Below, one piece after another: positions 25,452 through 33,871 of a DNA stretch of 64,000 nucleotides. Source of the DNA: Spartobacteria bacterium UBA695 (GTDB lineage Bacteria; Verrucomicrobiota; Verrucomicrobiia; Chthoniobacterales; Chthoniobacteraceae); NCBI GenBank assembly GCA_002298145.1, contig DBMP01000024.1, positions 1 through 64,000 on the forward strand, written 5' to 3'. Position 1 is the first letter of the stretch; the number at the start of each line of letters is the position of its first letter. Made by a program: the position numbers and the translations under genes. The notes beneath the pieces are model-generated. The model worked only from the letters and a program-made list of their open reading frames with translations. It ran no database searches and was not told the DNA's origin.

Positions 25452-27809
25452 TTATCCTTTCCGGATAATCACCCGCCAGGCTCCGGCTTCCTGGGCGACG
25501 GTGAGAATCTCGTTGCCGTCTTTGGCGGCGCTTTCAGGGACGTTACGCGCCCCGGCCTCGTCCAGCAGGATGGAGAGCACCTGACCTGATTTAATGGTCC
25601 CGAGTGCCATTTTCGTTTTCACGTAATTGAGCGGGCAGACGATGCCTCGGAAGTCCTTCTCCAGATCCGCTGCGACCGCCGCCGCCACGGGCTTGGGCGC
25701 TTCGGGCGCGGGCTGCGTCGGGGCCGCCCCCGTGGATGGCTTCGGGAATTGCAACGAGGCATCCATGCTCTGGAAGAGGTTCTGGATGGAGGTGACAAAC
25801 TCGGTCACTTCCGCCGCCGCGACGGTGAAGGCCCCGGCCGGGTTGGCCGCTGCCGCCGCGCTTTCGCCCGCTTCGAGCAACGGCTGGAAGCGCGCGTCGG
25901 CGAGCCCGGCTTGCACGAAGTGTTTGTTAAAGAGCGCAAAGGCGTCCCGGTCGGTCTCGGCCTGTTCGCCGCGCGTCACCAGGAGCGCACGGGCCGCCAG
26001 GGCTGCCGCCTTGAAGTAGAGGCCCTCGGCGAGCGACTGTGCCGCGCTCTTAAGGTCCACGTCGATCAGGTCGAACACCCCCGCGCCGCATTCGCCCGGG
26101 CCACGGCCTGCCATCGAGAAGGGTTCGTCAGCGCCCCAGTCGTAGTAGAAGTTCTTGTCTTCGTCGAAGTCCGGCACCGGTTTGTATTTTTCCGCCAGGG
26201 CATCGACCGTGGCGCTGCCACCGTTCTTCAGGAACGCGCGGAAATCGTCATGCGATGGGGCCTTTTCGTAGCTGGCGAGCAGCTCGGCCAGGAACTTGGG
26301 GACGTTGCGGGCCGGGAGCGTGTGCTGACCCGTGGCCAGCACGGTATCGCCCTCCGCCACGTGGCCGCCGAATTGCAGCGCATACTGCGGCACAAGGTGA
26401 TCGTTGACGCGCCGGGCGGCTCCGTGAAGGCCGATGTCGGCGATCTGGTGGCGGCCGCAGGAGTTCGGGCAGCCGCTGATGTGGATGGAGAGATCGCCCA
26501 GCGCGGTGAGGTCGACGCTGCTCTTGGTCAGTTCGCGGTCAATGGCTTTCGAGAGCCCGCGCGAGAGGCAGATGCCGAGCTTGCACGTCGAGGCCCCGGT
26601 GCACGAAACCAGGCGGCGCAGGACGGCCGGTTGCGCCACGGCGAGGCCGAGCTTATCAAGCTCCTGGAAAACGTGCGGCAGCTCCGAGTCGTGGACCCAA
26701 CGCAGAATTAGGCTCTGCGTGGAGGTGGCGCGGAGCGATTGCTCACCGGTGGTTTCGACTAGGTCGGCCAGGCCGTTGAGCGTCGCGGAGGCGATGTCGC
26801 CCAGGACGAGCGGGATCTCCACCCGGTTGTACCCAGCCTGCTTCTGCGCCTTGACGTTGTGCTGTTTCCAGGCGCGGTAGCTCTCGGTGGCGGGTTCGGC
26901 GACCGAGGCGGCGGCCACCGTGGGCGCGTTGAAGGTGATGGGGCGCGGCGCGGGTGTGGCGGGGGCTTGGCTGCGCAACTCCGCCAATTCCTCGCGGTAG
27001 AGCTGGACGAATTTTTCGCTCCCGAGCTGGCGCACGAGGTAGCGGATGCGCGCCTGGCGCTTGTCCTTGCGGTTGCCGTGCTGATAGAAAACGCGCTTGA
27101 TGGCTTCGGCGATGAGCGGAATATCGGAGGCTGGGGCGAATTCCTCCAGCACGTCGGCCACGCGACTGCCGGAGCCGAGGCCGCCCGCGACGTAGACCTT
27201 GAAGCCTTCCACGCCGTCCTTGATTTTTGCGATCAAGCCAAGGTCGTTCACCGTGGCCCCGGCGCAGTCGTTGCCGCAGCCGGAGAAGGCGATCTTGTAT
27301 TTACGCGGAAGCTGGAAGGAGTTCTGGTCGGCCAGGAGGTACTCCGTCAGCGCGATCAGGTGCGGCGTGACGTCAAAGGCCTCTCGGGAGCACGTTCCAG
27401 CGTGGGGGCATCCGATAATATTTCGTACCGTATTGCCGCCGCCGCCCTTGGTGGAGAGGCCCGCCTCGGCGAGCTGCTCCAGCGCGGGCTGGATCGAATC
27501 GACGGCCACCTGGTGAACCTGGAAATCCTGGCGCGTAGTCACGTGCAGCACGCCGTTGCCGAATTTCGCGGCGGTATCGGCCAGGGTGCGGAGCTGATGA
27601 GCCAGCACCGCGCCGCCAGGCAGGCGTACGCGCAGCATAAACGAGCCGTTTTCGCGCTGTTCGTAGACGCCCTGCGGCACGCGGAATACCTGGTATTGTG
27701 TCGCGGAGATGGAGCCCTCTTTAAATTGCGAGGTCATGGACTGGAACTTCTGCAAGTCCTCCGGCAGCGAGGCAGGGAGGTTCCAGAGACGGGAAGATTG
27801 GGTAGTCAT
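25452..27809 (-). CDS. Assimilatory sulfite/nitrite reductase fused to a TusA-like domain
   Basis: 785 residues from the ATG at 27809 (MTTQSSRLWNLP); the longer reading enters cysK. Two ferredoxin-like and catalytic halves carry GCPHAGTCSREAFD and FSGCGNDCAGA in the first half. The siroheme/4Fe-4S signature CX5C (SCTGASTCKLGICLS, about residue 400) and CX3C (SGCPNSCGRH) follow in the second. It should reduce sulfite to sulfide (nitrite not excluded), probably with ferredoxin since no flavoprotein subunit is nearby. After about residue 530 comes a helical HEPN-like segment (about 600-665). From about 715 a TusA/SirA-type sulfurtransferase domain begins FRGIVCPLNYVKTKMAL, its CP motif keeping the active cysteine. 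It lies 22 bases after cysK in one operon, so sulfide can go straight to cysteine synthesis. Confidence 0.9.
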   Translation of the reverse strand: MTTQSSRLWNLPASLPEDLQKFQSMTSQFKEGSISATQYQVFRVPQGVYEQRENGSFMLRVRLPGGAVLAHQLRTLADTAAKFGNGVLHVTTRQDFQVHQVAVDSIQPALEQLAEAGLSTKGGGGNTVRNIIGCPHAGTCSREAFDVTPHLIALTEYLLADQNSFQLPRKYKIAFSGCGNDCAGATVNDLGLIAKIKDGVEGFKVYVAGGLGSGSRVADVLEEFAPASDIPLIAEAIKRVFYQHGNRKDKRQARIRYLVRQLGSEKFVQLYREELAELRSQAPATPAPRPITFNAPTVAAASVAEPATESYRAWKQHNVKAQKQAGYNRVEIPLVLGDIASATLNGLADLVETTGEQSLRATSTQSLILRWVHDSELPHVFQELDKLGLAVAQPAVLRRLVSCTGASTCKLGICLSRGLSKAIDRELTKSSVDLTALGDLSIHISGCPNSCGRHQIADIGLHGAARRVNDHLVPQYALQFGGHVAEGDTVLATGQHTLPARNVPKFLAELLASYEKAPSHDDFRAFLKNGGSATVDALAEKYKPVPDFDEDKNFYYDWGADEPFSMAGRGPGECGAGVFDLIDVDLKSAAQSLAEGLYFKAAALAARALLVTRGEQAETDRDAFALFNKHFVQAGLADARFQPLLEAGESAAAAANPAGAFTVAAAEVTEFVTSIQNLFQSMDASLQFPKPSTGAAPTQPAPEAPKPVAAAVAADLEKDFRGIVCPLNYVKTKMALGTIKSGQVLSILLDEAGARNVPESAAKDGNEILTVAQEAGAWRVIIRKG

Positions 27810-27831
27810 GGCGATAAAATAAGGCGGCGGG

Positions 27832-28830
27832 TTAGGCGGCGGGGTTGCCCTCGTCACCGAGGAGATCCTGGAAATATGAGGCGTACTTGAAGCCGCTATC
27901 CGGCGAGATGCCGACGGCGAGCCCCTCGTGGTCTTTCGAAAACTCGTTGGCTGCGTGGACAATCGCCCCCGTGGACGGCCCGATGATGAGCCCTTCCTCG
28001 CGGAAAAGGCGCTTGGTCATGGCGTAGGCCGGTTCGTCGTTGACCTGGATGACGTGATCAATGAGGCAGGGGTCGAGAATGGCCGGTTGCTTGGCTTCCT
28101 TGAAGTTTTTCAGCCCCGGGATGTGGTGGCCCTTCTGCGGCTCGACGGCGATGATCTGGATCGACGGGTCCTGTTCCTTGAGATACTTGGCGACGCCGGT
28201 GATGGTGCCGCAGGTGCCGTATCCGGCGAAGAAGTAGCGGATTTTCCCCTCGGTCTGCTTCCAGATTTCCGGCCCCGTGGTCTCGTAGTGGGCCGCCACG
28301 TTGTCCGGGTTTTCGTACTGGTTGGGCATGACGTACTGGTCCTTGGTCGCGGGGCCGGTGATGAACGAGTAAGCCAGCGCGATGGCACCGTCCTTGGGGT
28401 GATTGACCGGGCAGAGATCGTCCGGGGTGGCCCACACCTCGGCCCCGAGCATCCGGATGAGGAGCTTCTTTTCATCCGGCACGCCGTCCGGGATGGTGAC
28501 GGTCAGCTTCGTGCCGCGCAGCGTGGCCAGGGCAGCCAGGGCGATGCCGGTGTTGCCGGAGGTCGGCTCGACGAGTTGCTTGCCTTCCGTGAGGGCACCG
28601 CGCTTTTCCAGGCCGCGCAGGAGATAGGCGGCGGTGCGGTCTTTGATGGAGCCAAACGGGTTGAACCACTCCAGCTTCAGGAAAAGGGGAAAGGAATCCT
28701 TCTGGATGACCCGGTTGAGCTTAACAAGTGGCGTGGGGTTGTCGGGGTTGCCGATCAATTCGCGAATGTCGTCAAAGCGCTTCAGGTCGGGGCGGGAAGG
28801 CAGGCTGGATGAAGAAGCTGGAGAAGTCAT
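27832..28830 (-). CDS. cysK: Cysteine synthase (O-acetylserine sulfhydrylase family)
   Basis: 332 residues of the PLP fold-type II family. The Schiff-base lysine lies in NPFGSIKDR (Lys63), the phosphate and substrate loop is PTSGNTG (90-95 region), and the glycine-rich PLP-phosphate site is GTCGTITG. It should join sulfide to O-acetylserine (or O-phosphoserine or cystathionine precursors) to give cysteine. The sequence is a little closer in feel to the CBS/CysM-like group, so the exact acceptor is uncertain. It is the first gene of the sulfur operon; the palindrome at 28839-28863 and a promoter-like pair lie directly upstream. Confidence 0.9.
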   Translation of the reverse strand: MTSPASSSSLPSRPDLKRFDDIRELIGNPDNPTPLVKLNRVIQKDSFPLFLKLEWFNPFGSIKDRTAAYLLRGLEKRGALTEGKQLVEPTSGNTGIALAALATLRGTKLTVTIPDGVPDEKKLLIRMLGAEVWATPDDLCPVNHPKDGAIALAYSFITGPATKDQYVMPNQYENPDNVAAHYETTGPEIWKQTEGKIRYFFAGYGTCGTITGVAKYLKEQDPSIQIIAVEPQKGHHIPGLKNFKEAKQPAILDPCLIDHVIQVNDEPAYAMTKRLFREEGLIIGPSTGAIVHAANEFSKDHEGLAVGISPDSGFKYASYFQDLLGDEGNPAA

Positions 28831-28838
28831 GGTTGTTT

Positions 28839-28863
28839 AAACTCTATATAACCCATAGAGTTT
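28839..28863 (-). promoter_or_regulatory. Palindromic operator before cysK
   Basis: AAACTCTAT and ATAGAGTTT form a perfect 9-base inverted repeat with a 7-base spacer, starting 9 bases before the cysK start codon. It sits just downstream of the candidate -10 box, where a bound repressor would block initiation. Rrf2-family cysteine regulators (CymR/IscR type) use operators in this position, but the regulator itself is not in the window and the match is by arrangement only. Confidence 0.55.
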
Positions 28864-28868
28864 GTAGG

Positions 28869-28900
28869 ATTTTATTACAAAGAATGGGGGGATTCGTCAA
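28869..28900 (-). promoter_or_regulatory. Candidate sigma-70 promoter of the cysK-sulfite reductase operon
   Basis: Read on the minus strand, TTGACG (28895-28900) is followed by TAATAA after 17 bases, or by the better TAAAAT (28869-28874) after 20 bases. The predicted start of transcription falls inside or beside the palindrome at 28839-28863. The -35 box is good, the -10 spacing ambiguous. Confidence 0.45.
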
Positions 28901-28960
28901 AGGCATTTTGGAAACTTTCGGGGCTGAAAAGCGGCCGTTTTGGGGCCTCGCATAAACCTC

Positions 28961-29096
28961 TTGACAGATTCCGTGAATTACGACAATCTCAATCGCGTTA
29001 ATAGAGATTAACCCAGGAGGCATTCGCACCTGGCCCCGACCTACGCTCGAGCAGTATCGGGATCACCACTAAATGTAATAATCTAGGAAGGATTAT
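28961..29096 (+). promoter_or_regulatory. Promoter and structured leader of the radical SAM gene
   Basis: TTGACA at 28961-28966 is a consensus -35; GACAAT at 28982-28987 is a modest -10 at 15 bases. The leader then shows two stems, CCAGG/CCTGG (29013-29033) and CCCGA/TCGGG (29035-29061, enclosing the palindrome GCTCGAGC). A third stem, ATAATC/GATTAT (29078-29096), holds the SD sequence AGGAAG in its 7-base loop, four bases before the ATG. I could not match it to a known riboswitch class. Confidence 0.5.
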
Positions 29097-29099
29097 CGT

Positions 29100-30395
29100 A
29101 TGTCAGTTATTGACAGTGCAGTTGATCAAAAAATCAGAATCATGGGGCGGGGTCTCACTATCTCGCCGGAACTCAAGCAAACGCTTCTCGACGAAGGGTA
29201 CTACCACGCGCCGCTGACCTGGCTGCGCGACGATATTACGGGGCCGTTTTCGTTCAACGCCTACGGCAGCAATACGTCGCCCTTTGAGGTCAAGCGCATC
29301 GACGGGCAGTTGCAGGTGTGGGAGAACGGCAAGTTCTACACCAACATTGCCTTCTACAAGCGCCCGAAGTTCTGGGGCCACCAGTGGGCGTTCAAGAAAA
29401 ACGCGGAGGGCGGGGCCTCCAACAGCATTTTTCTCGATGAGGGCATCTCCAGTGTGCTCACCCCGTGCGGCCAGGAGGATTTCCCGGAAAACGAGAACAC
29501 GACCCTGGAACTCACCGGCGGCAAATTCCCGTTTGTCTCGCTGGCTTGTTACAACGGGCTATGCATCTGGCCTTCGTGGGGATGCACCTACACGAAGTCG
29601 AAGAATGCCTGCCGGTTTTGCTGCATTCCCGGGAACTACGACGAGGACAAGGTCCTCTATAAACAAGAGGGCTGGTTCGAGGGATTAGGCGAAGCGGTGA
29701 AGGCGGCGGTGGACGAAATCGGCGACGAGATCGGCAAATTCTCCATCACGGTGGATGCGGGCACGCTGCCCGGAGCCGACAAGGGCGCCAGCGTCTACAT
29801 CAAGGTGCTCGAAGCGATCAAAGCCCGGCTCGGTTACCTGCCCAAGGCCTCCTACATTCGCGCCGTCATCGAGCCGCCGCACGACGAAAAATGGCTCTAT
29901 GCCTTGCGCGACGCCGGTTACACCGACATCCAGATGGACGTTGACGTGTACGACACCGACGAGCGCCGCGCCATGATGCCCAACGCCAAGGGCTTCCGGC
30001 CCATCGCCGATTACCTCAAGGCGTTCCGAAAGGCGAAGGAGATCTTCCCCGGCGAAGTGGCCACCCAGTTGATCGCCGGGATTCAAAATGAGAAGAGATT
30101 ACTGGATGGGTTCGAACAATTTGCCAGTATCGGTGTTCCGACGCTGCTCACGCCGTTCCTGGTCGGCGGCCTTGGGCGCAAACTCAAGCGCGAAACCGGC
30201 GCCGATGTGCCCAGCTCGGATTCGATGAAACAACTTTACGACAAAGCCTCGGCGATTCTGCTCAAGCACAACTGCCCGCCCGCGAACTTCCGCGGCGGCG
30301 TCAGCAGCCTGGCGGAATTCATGGGCCGCAGGCTCAAGCGCGCCGACGTGGTCACCCACGAGCTTGACCGTGCGCTCGTGGCTGCCGCCGCCTAG
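29100..30395 (+). CDS. Radical SAM superfamily protein of unknown function (CX8CX2C cluster)
   Basis: 431 residues. The probable 4Fe-4S motif is GCTYTKSKNACRFCCIPG, with cysteines at 162, 171 and 174 (CX8CX2C) plus an adjacent Cys175. The usual radical SAM motif is CX3CX2C. Downstream features fit a TIM-barrel radical enzyme: FSITVDAGTLPGADKG, a YIRAVIEPPHDE strand, DIQMDVDVYDTDERRAMMP, and LIAGIQNEKRLLDG. The N-terminal 150 residues are specific to this protein and I cannot assign them. It is a single-gene unit divergent from the cysteine operon and ended by the terminator at 30421, so its neighbours do not reveal a substrate. A strong SD lies in a hairpin loop. Family membership is fairly sure, the reaction unknown. 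Confidence 0.8.
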   Translation: MSVIDSAVDQKIRIMGRGLTISPELKQTLLDEGYYHAPLTWLRDDITGPFSFNAYGSNTSPFEVKRIDGQLQVWENGKFYTNIAFYKRPKFWGHQWAFKKNAEGGASNSIFLDEGISSVLTPCGQEDFPENENTTLELTGGKFPFVSLACYNGLCIWPSWGCTYTKSKNACRFCCIPGNYDEDKVLYKQEGWFEGLGEAVKAAVDEIGDEIGKFSITVDAGTLPGADKGASVYIKVLEAIKARLGYLPKASYIRAVIEPPHDEKWLYALRDAGYTDIQMDVDVYDTDERRAMMPNAKGFRPIADYLKAFRKAKEIFPGEVATQLIAGIQNEKRLLDGFEQFASIGVPTLLTPFLVGGLGRKLKRETGADVPSSDSMKQLYDKASAILLKHNCPPANFRGGVSSLAEFMGRRLKRADVVTHELDRALVAAAA

Positions 30396-30420
30396 CGGAT
30401 GGCTTAGCGAAAAAAAGCTG

Positions 30421-30462
30421 TGGCTCCTTTGGGGTAACACCCGGAGGAGCCAATTTTATTTT
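30421..30462 (+). terminator. Rho-independent terminator after the radical SAM gene
   Basis: TGGCTCC (30421-30427) pairs with GGAGCCA (30446-30452), and internal bases also pair. It is followed by AATTTTATTTT, 25 bases past the stop codon. Confidence 0.8.
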
Positions 30463-30463
30463 C

Positions 30464-30527
30464 ACGCAAAGCCGCAAAGAATGGGAACTCTGAACTTTGC
30501 GCCTTTGCGGCTTTGCGGCTTTGCGTG
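30464..30527. repeat. Inverted cluster of CGCAAAG heptamers
   Basis: ACGCAAAGCCGCAAAG at 30464-30479 faces four reverse-complement units (CTTTGCG-type) at 30495-30527, so a long imperfect stem can form. Tandem CGCAAAG-type heptamers are seen in intergenic regions of several environmental phyla. Nothing else is visible in the 30463-30571 gap. Confidence 0.65.
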
Positions 30528-30571
30528 AGCCCTCTTCCTTTTCACCCTTTGCGCGCGCCCTCTTGGGATGC

Positions 30572-33376
30572 CTAGTTCACCTTCGGTACCGGGTATTCCG
30601 GGTAGCGGCTTTGCAGCTGGTTGAGCGTTTTGGCGGATTGCGGGGTGTCTCCGGCTTTCTTGTAGGCCACGTAGGCTTGAGCCAGCGCCTTGGGCGTGAT
30701 CTCCCGGTCGTCGCCAAAAACCACGGAAATGCTCAGGTAAAGCTTGGCCGCCGCCGGGAAATCCCCCCGGGCCATGGCAATGTCGCCGGAGAGCATCCGG
30801 CCCTGGGCGTTGAGGCGGCCCTCGGGCTGGAGCGAGAGGGCGGAATCGGCTGATTTCGAGGCGGCCTCGAAGTCCCTGGCTCCGAGCTGCGTCTCGCCGA
30901 GCGCCAGATAGCCCGTGGCTTGCTGGGCTGGTTCGGTGACTTTGCCCAGATAGACTTTCAGCGATTTTTCAGAATCCGCCCACTTCGACTGCTTGGCCCG
31001 TGCGCTCCCCAGCATCAGCCAGTCCTCCGGCTGCAATTCCGCCGGAGTGGCCTGCGCAGTCAGCAGAGCCAGGAACTTTTCCGAATCCGCCGCATTGCCC
31101 GAGTTGTAGAATTCCGTGCCGAGCCAGCGGAGGTATTCGGCGGGGATTTTGACTTTGTTGGCCTCGGACTGGGCGACCTCCTCGGCCATGCCCTGGCGGT
31201 CTTCCTCCGCCCGCAGCGCCTGGAGCAGGAGGCGGCTCGCTTTTTCGCCAAAGTGCTCCTTGTCGAGCTTGCGGGCGGTTTGCAGCGGCTTGATGGCTTC
31301 CTTGTAGTTCTTGGCGGTGCAGGCGGCCCAGCCGATCCAGTAGTTCGCCTTGCCCGCGGCGGGGCTGTTCGGGTACTTGCGCACCAGCGCCGAGAACGTC
31401 TCGGACATCCCCTGGTTGTCGTTCTGCTGGCCGAGGATCAGCGCCTTCTGTTCATAGGCCAGCTCCTGTTCCTTGGCCGCCTGCGGGTAGCGCGAGATGA
31501 TCTGGTCGAAATCGGCGAGCGCCGCCTTGAGATTGTTCGTCTGCTGGTAGCTGAGCGCGCGCTGGGCCAGGGCCGTGGGGGCGAGCTTGTGCGTGGGGTA
31601 TTCCTTGAGGAACGCAGTGAAGGCCTTGATGGTCCCGGCGTTGTCGCGCGGCTGGGCCTGGGTGGAGCACCAGCCCTGTTTGAAGCGCGCCTCGGCCTTG
31701 AGCGTGGGGTTGAGGAGGGAATCCTCCAGCGAGGCGTAGAGCGGCGCGGCGGCGGCGTATTTCTTGGTCTTGTAGAGGGCCTCGGCTTTGAGGAGCGTGA
31801 GCTGGTCGCGCTTGTCGGTCGCGTCGGGGTTCTGAGCGAGGTAGTTGTCCACTTCCTGGACGAGTTCGGGCGCGTTGGTGTTGTAGAGGGAGATCAGCCG
31901 CCCATACTGGGCCTCCTTGGCGTAGGAGGAGTTGGGGAAATCGCGAACGAGCGATTCGTAAAGATCGCGCGCCTCCTTGTCCTTGCCGAGCTGGCGGTTG
32001 GAGTTGGCCACGATGAGGAGCACCTCGGGCTTGGCGTCGTCGGAGAACGTGCCGTCTTTGTAGCCGGTGAGCACGTCGGCGTATTTTTGCGCGTTGTAGG
32101 CGGCGCGGAGCAGGCCGACGGCGGCGGTTTCCTTCCACGGGCCGACCTCGGGCATCTGGATCGCTCTTTTCAGAACGGTGATGGCCTTGTCGGCCTCGCC
32201 CATGTCGGGCAGGAGCAAGCCTTCCCGCACGGTCGCCTCGGCCTTGACTGCGGGGCGGGTTGTCTCGGCAATGAGCGTTTCGTACTGCGCTACGGCTTCC
32301 TTGCGGCGGCCCATGTCGGCCAGCAGGCGGGCTGTGGAGAGGCGGCTCGCATCGCGGTAGGGGTTCTCGCCGGGCGTTTTGATGACCTCGGCGTAATCCT
32401 CGACGGCTGCGGAGGAGGCCCGGAGCGCCTCCTGGCAGCGGGCGGCGTTGTATTTGGCTGAAAGGATGAGGGCCGGGTCGGTTAACTCCACCGAGGCTTT
32501 GCGGTAGTAGGCCAGCGCGTCGGGGTAGCTTTTATCCTGGAAGCAGAGTTCAGCGAGCCGGAACGACGCGGGCCCGACGAAATCGCCCTGGCGGAAGTCG
32601 AGGACGAGCTGCTCGTAGGTTCGGCGGGCGGCGTTGAAGTTCTGCAACTGCCGGTGGGACTCGGCCATCCGAAAGAGGGCCGCCTGGCGGTCGGCTCCCG
32701 TGGGGTAGCTCATCAGGTAGCGGTCGTACTCGGCGGCGGCGCGGGAGAAGTCCTTCTTTACGTAGTACCCGTTGGCGTAGTTGAACTGGACCAAGTCCGG
32801 GGCCTGCTGCTGGTTGGAGGGAGAGATGCGGATGACCTCGGTTTTCGGGTCCATCTCATCGCGGGGCGTTTCCTCGGGTTGCGGGGCCGGGGTGGCGGCG
32901 GGCGTTGGCGAGGAGGCTGGGTTGACCACCACGGTGGCCGTGGCAGGCGGGGTCGATCTCGGGCGAACGCTCGGGGCCGGGGTGGGGGCCTGGCGGGTAA
33001 TGACGGCGGGGGTTCCAATCTCCTGCGGGGGCGCCACGGGCTGGGCTCGCCGCACCGGCTCGGGCGTGGCTACGGGGACGGGGGTGACCGGCGTGGGCAC
33101 CAGGACTCGTTCCTCGCCCGGGGCGGGAGCCGTGGCGGGGGTAGAGGGGCTGGAGGGCGTGGTGGTAGTGGCGGTCGGATCAACAACGTCCTGAGGATTG
33201 ACCGGCTCCGGACGGCGGATTTCCTCGCCCGGGTTGGTGTCGTCATCGACGATGGCCTTCTTGGCGTCGTCTTTTGCGCGGCGTTCGCGCAGGTAGCGCT
33301 GGAGCCACGTATCGGCCTGGGCGGGCTGGGCCGCGATCCAGAGGCCAAGGGTCAGGATGAAAAGACGCCGGAGCAT
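30572..33376 (-). CDS. Large periplasmic TPR protein linked to a Tol/Exb-type motor
   Basis: 934 residues from the ATG at 33376, which starts a signal peptide (MLRRLFILTLGLWIAAQPAQ, cleavage near AQA). A Pro/Thr/Ala-rich linker (about 40-180) separates it from a long array of tetratricopeptide-like helical pairs (about 190-925), for example FNYANGYYVKKDFSRAAAEY and YPTGADRQAALFRMAESHRQ. No catalytic motif is visible. It is the third gene after exbB-like and exbD-like genes (62-base gap). TPR proteins of the YbgF/CpoB type work with Tol-Pal systems in envelope constriction and OM lipoprotein or peptidoglycan coordination, so a related scaffold role is likely, although this protein is far larger than CpoB. 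Confidence 0.8.
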   Translation of the reverse strand: MLRRLFILTLGLWIAAQPAQADTWLQRYLRERRAKDDAKKAIVDDDTNPGEEIRRPEPVNPQDVVDPTATTTTPSSPSTPATAPAPGEERVLVPTPVTPVPVATPEPVRRAQPVAPPQEIGTPAVITRQAPTPAPSVRPRSTPPATATVVVNPASSPTPAATPAPQPEETPRDEMDPKTEVIRISPSNQQQAPDLVQFNYANGYYVKKDFSRAAAEYDRYLMSYPTGADRQAALFRMAESHRQLQNFNAARRTYEQLVLDFRQGDFVGPASFRLAELCFQDKSYPDALAYYRKASVELTDPALILSAKYNAARCQEALRASSAAVEDYAEVIKTPGENPYRDASRLSTARLLADMGRRKEAVAQYETLIAETTRPAVKAEATVREGLLLPDMGEADKAITVLKRAIQMPEVGPWKETAAVGLLRAAYNAQKYADVLTGYKDGTFSDDAKPEVLLIVANSNRQLGKDKEARDLYESLVRDFPNSSYAKEAQYGRLISLYNTNAPELVQEVDNYLAQNPDATDKRDQLTLLKAEALYKTKKYAAAAPLYASLEDSLLNPTLKAEARFKQGWCSTQAQPRDNAGTIKAFTAFLKEYPTHKLAPTALAQRALSYQQTNNLKAALADFDQIISRYPQAAKEQELAYEQKALILGQQNDNQGMSETFSALVRKYPNSPAAGKANYWIGWAACTAKNYKEAIKPLQTARKLDKEHFGEKASRLLLQALRAEEDRQGMAEEVAQSEANKVKIPAEYLRWLGTEFYNSGNAADSEKFLALLTAQATPAELQPEDWLMLGSARAKQSKWADSEKSLKVYLGKVTEPAQQATGYLALGETQLGARDFEAASKSADSALSLQPEGRLNAQGRMLSGDIAMARGDFPAAAKLYLSISVVFGDDREITPKALAQAYVAYKKAGDTPQSAKTLNQLQSRYPEYPVPKVN

Positions 33377-33437
33377 AAGGTTCAAATCGTAACGAAAAGA
33401 GCGCGGGGCCGCCAACTTTTTAAGGCAAGCCCGGAGT

Positions 33438-33854
33438 TTACTGGCTTACGACCGCCGTGGCAAAGGCGACGTTCCAGATGTTGGCCTGCCGACAGATGTC
33501 CATGACGGCCATGAGGTTGTTGAACGAAAGCTCCTGGTCGCCCCGGACGATGATAGCGTAGTCCGGGTAAAGCTCGGAGAGCTGCAAGAGCCGGGCGCGA
33601 AGCTCGTCGAGGCTGATCTGTTTGCGGTTCATGACCACCGTGCCGTCGCGGCGCACGTTGAGCACCGTTTGGTTGGCCACGGGCTGTTGTTCCTTGGCGG
33701 CGGTGGCCGTGGGGACCTTCACATCAAGCTCGTTTTCCGTCATCGCGTAGTTCCACGTGACGATGAAGAAAACCAGCAAAACCAGCAGAATGTCCACCAT
33801 CGGGGCAATCTGAAAGCCGAGGGTTTGAGGCTGGGCGCGTTTTCGGAAATTCAT
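33438..33854 (-). CDS. ExbD/TolR family protein (second set)
   Basis: 138 residues. One membrane helix carries the proton-path aspartate (Asp21) in FQIAPMVDILLVLLVFF. A periplasmic ExbD/TolR domain follows, with LNVRRDGTVVMNRKQISLDE and YAIIVRGDQELSFNNLMAVMD. It is 17 bases after the ExbB/TolQ-like gene and precedes the TPR gene. This is a separate motor from that at 17093-19397 and, without a TonB, looks Tol-like. Confidence 0.9.
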   Translation of the reverse strand: MNFRKRAQPQTLGFQIAPMVDILLVLLVFFIVTWNYAMTENELDVKVPTATAAKEQQPVANQTVLNVRRDGTVVMNRKQISLDELRARLLQLSELYPDYAIIVRGDQELSFNNLMAVMDICRQANIWNVAFATAVVSQ

Positions 33855-33871
33855 GTTTTGGAAAAAGGAGC

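Noticed and set aside
25160..25470. Small open frames on both strands in the hairpin cluster
   Set aside because: Their peptides are translations of palindromic repeats without SD or domain; non-coding is the simpler reading.
28988..29099. Known riboswitch class (SAM, cobalamin, TPP, fluoride, glycine) before the radical SAM gene
   Set aside because: None of the conserved core sequences I know for these classes is present; only generic stems are seen.
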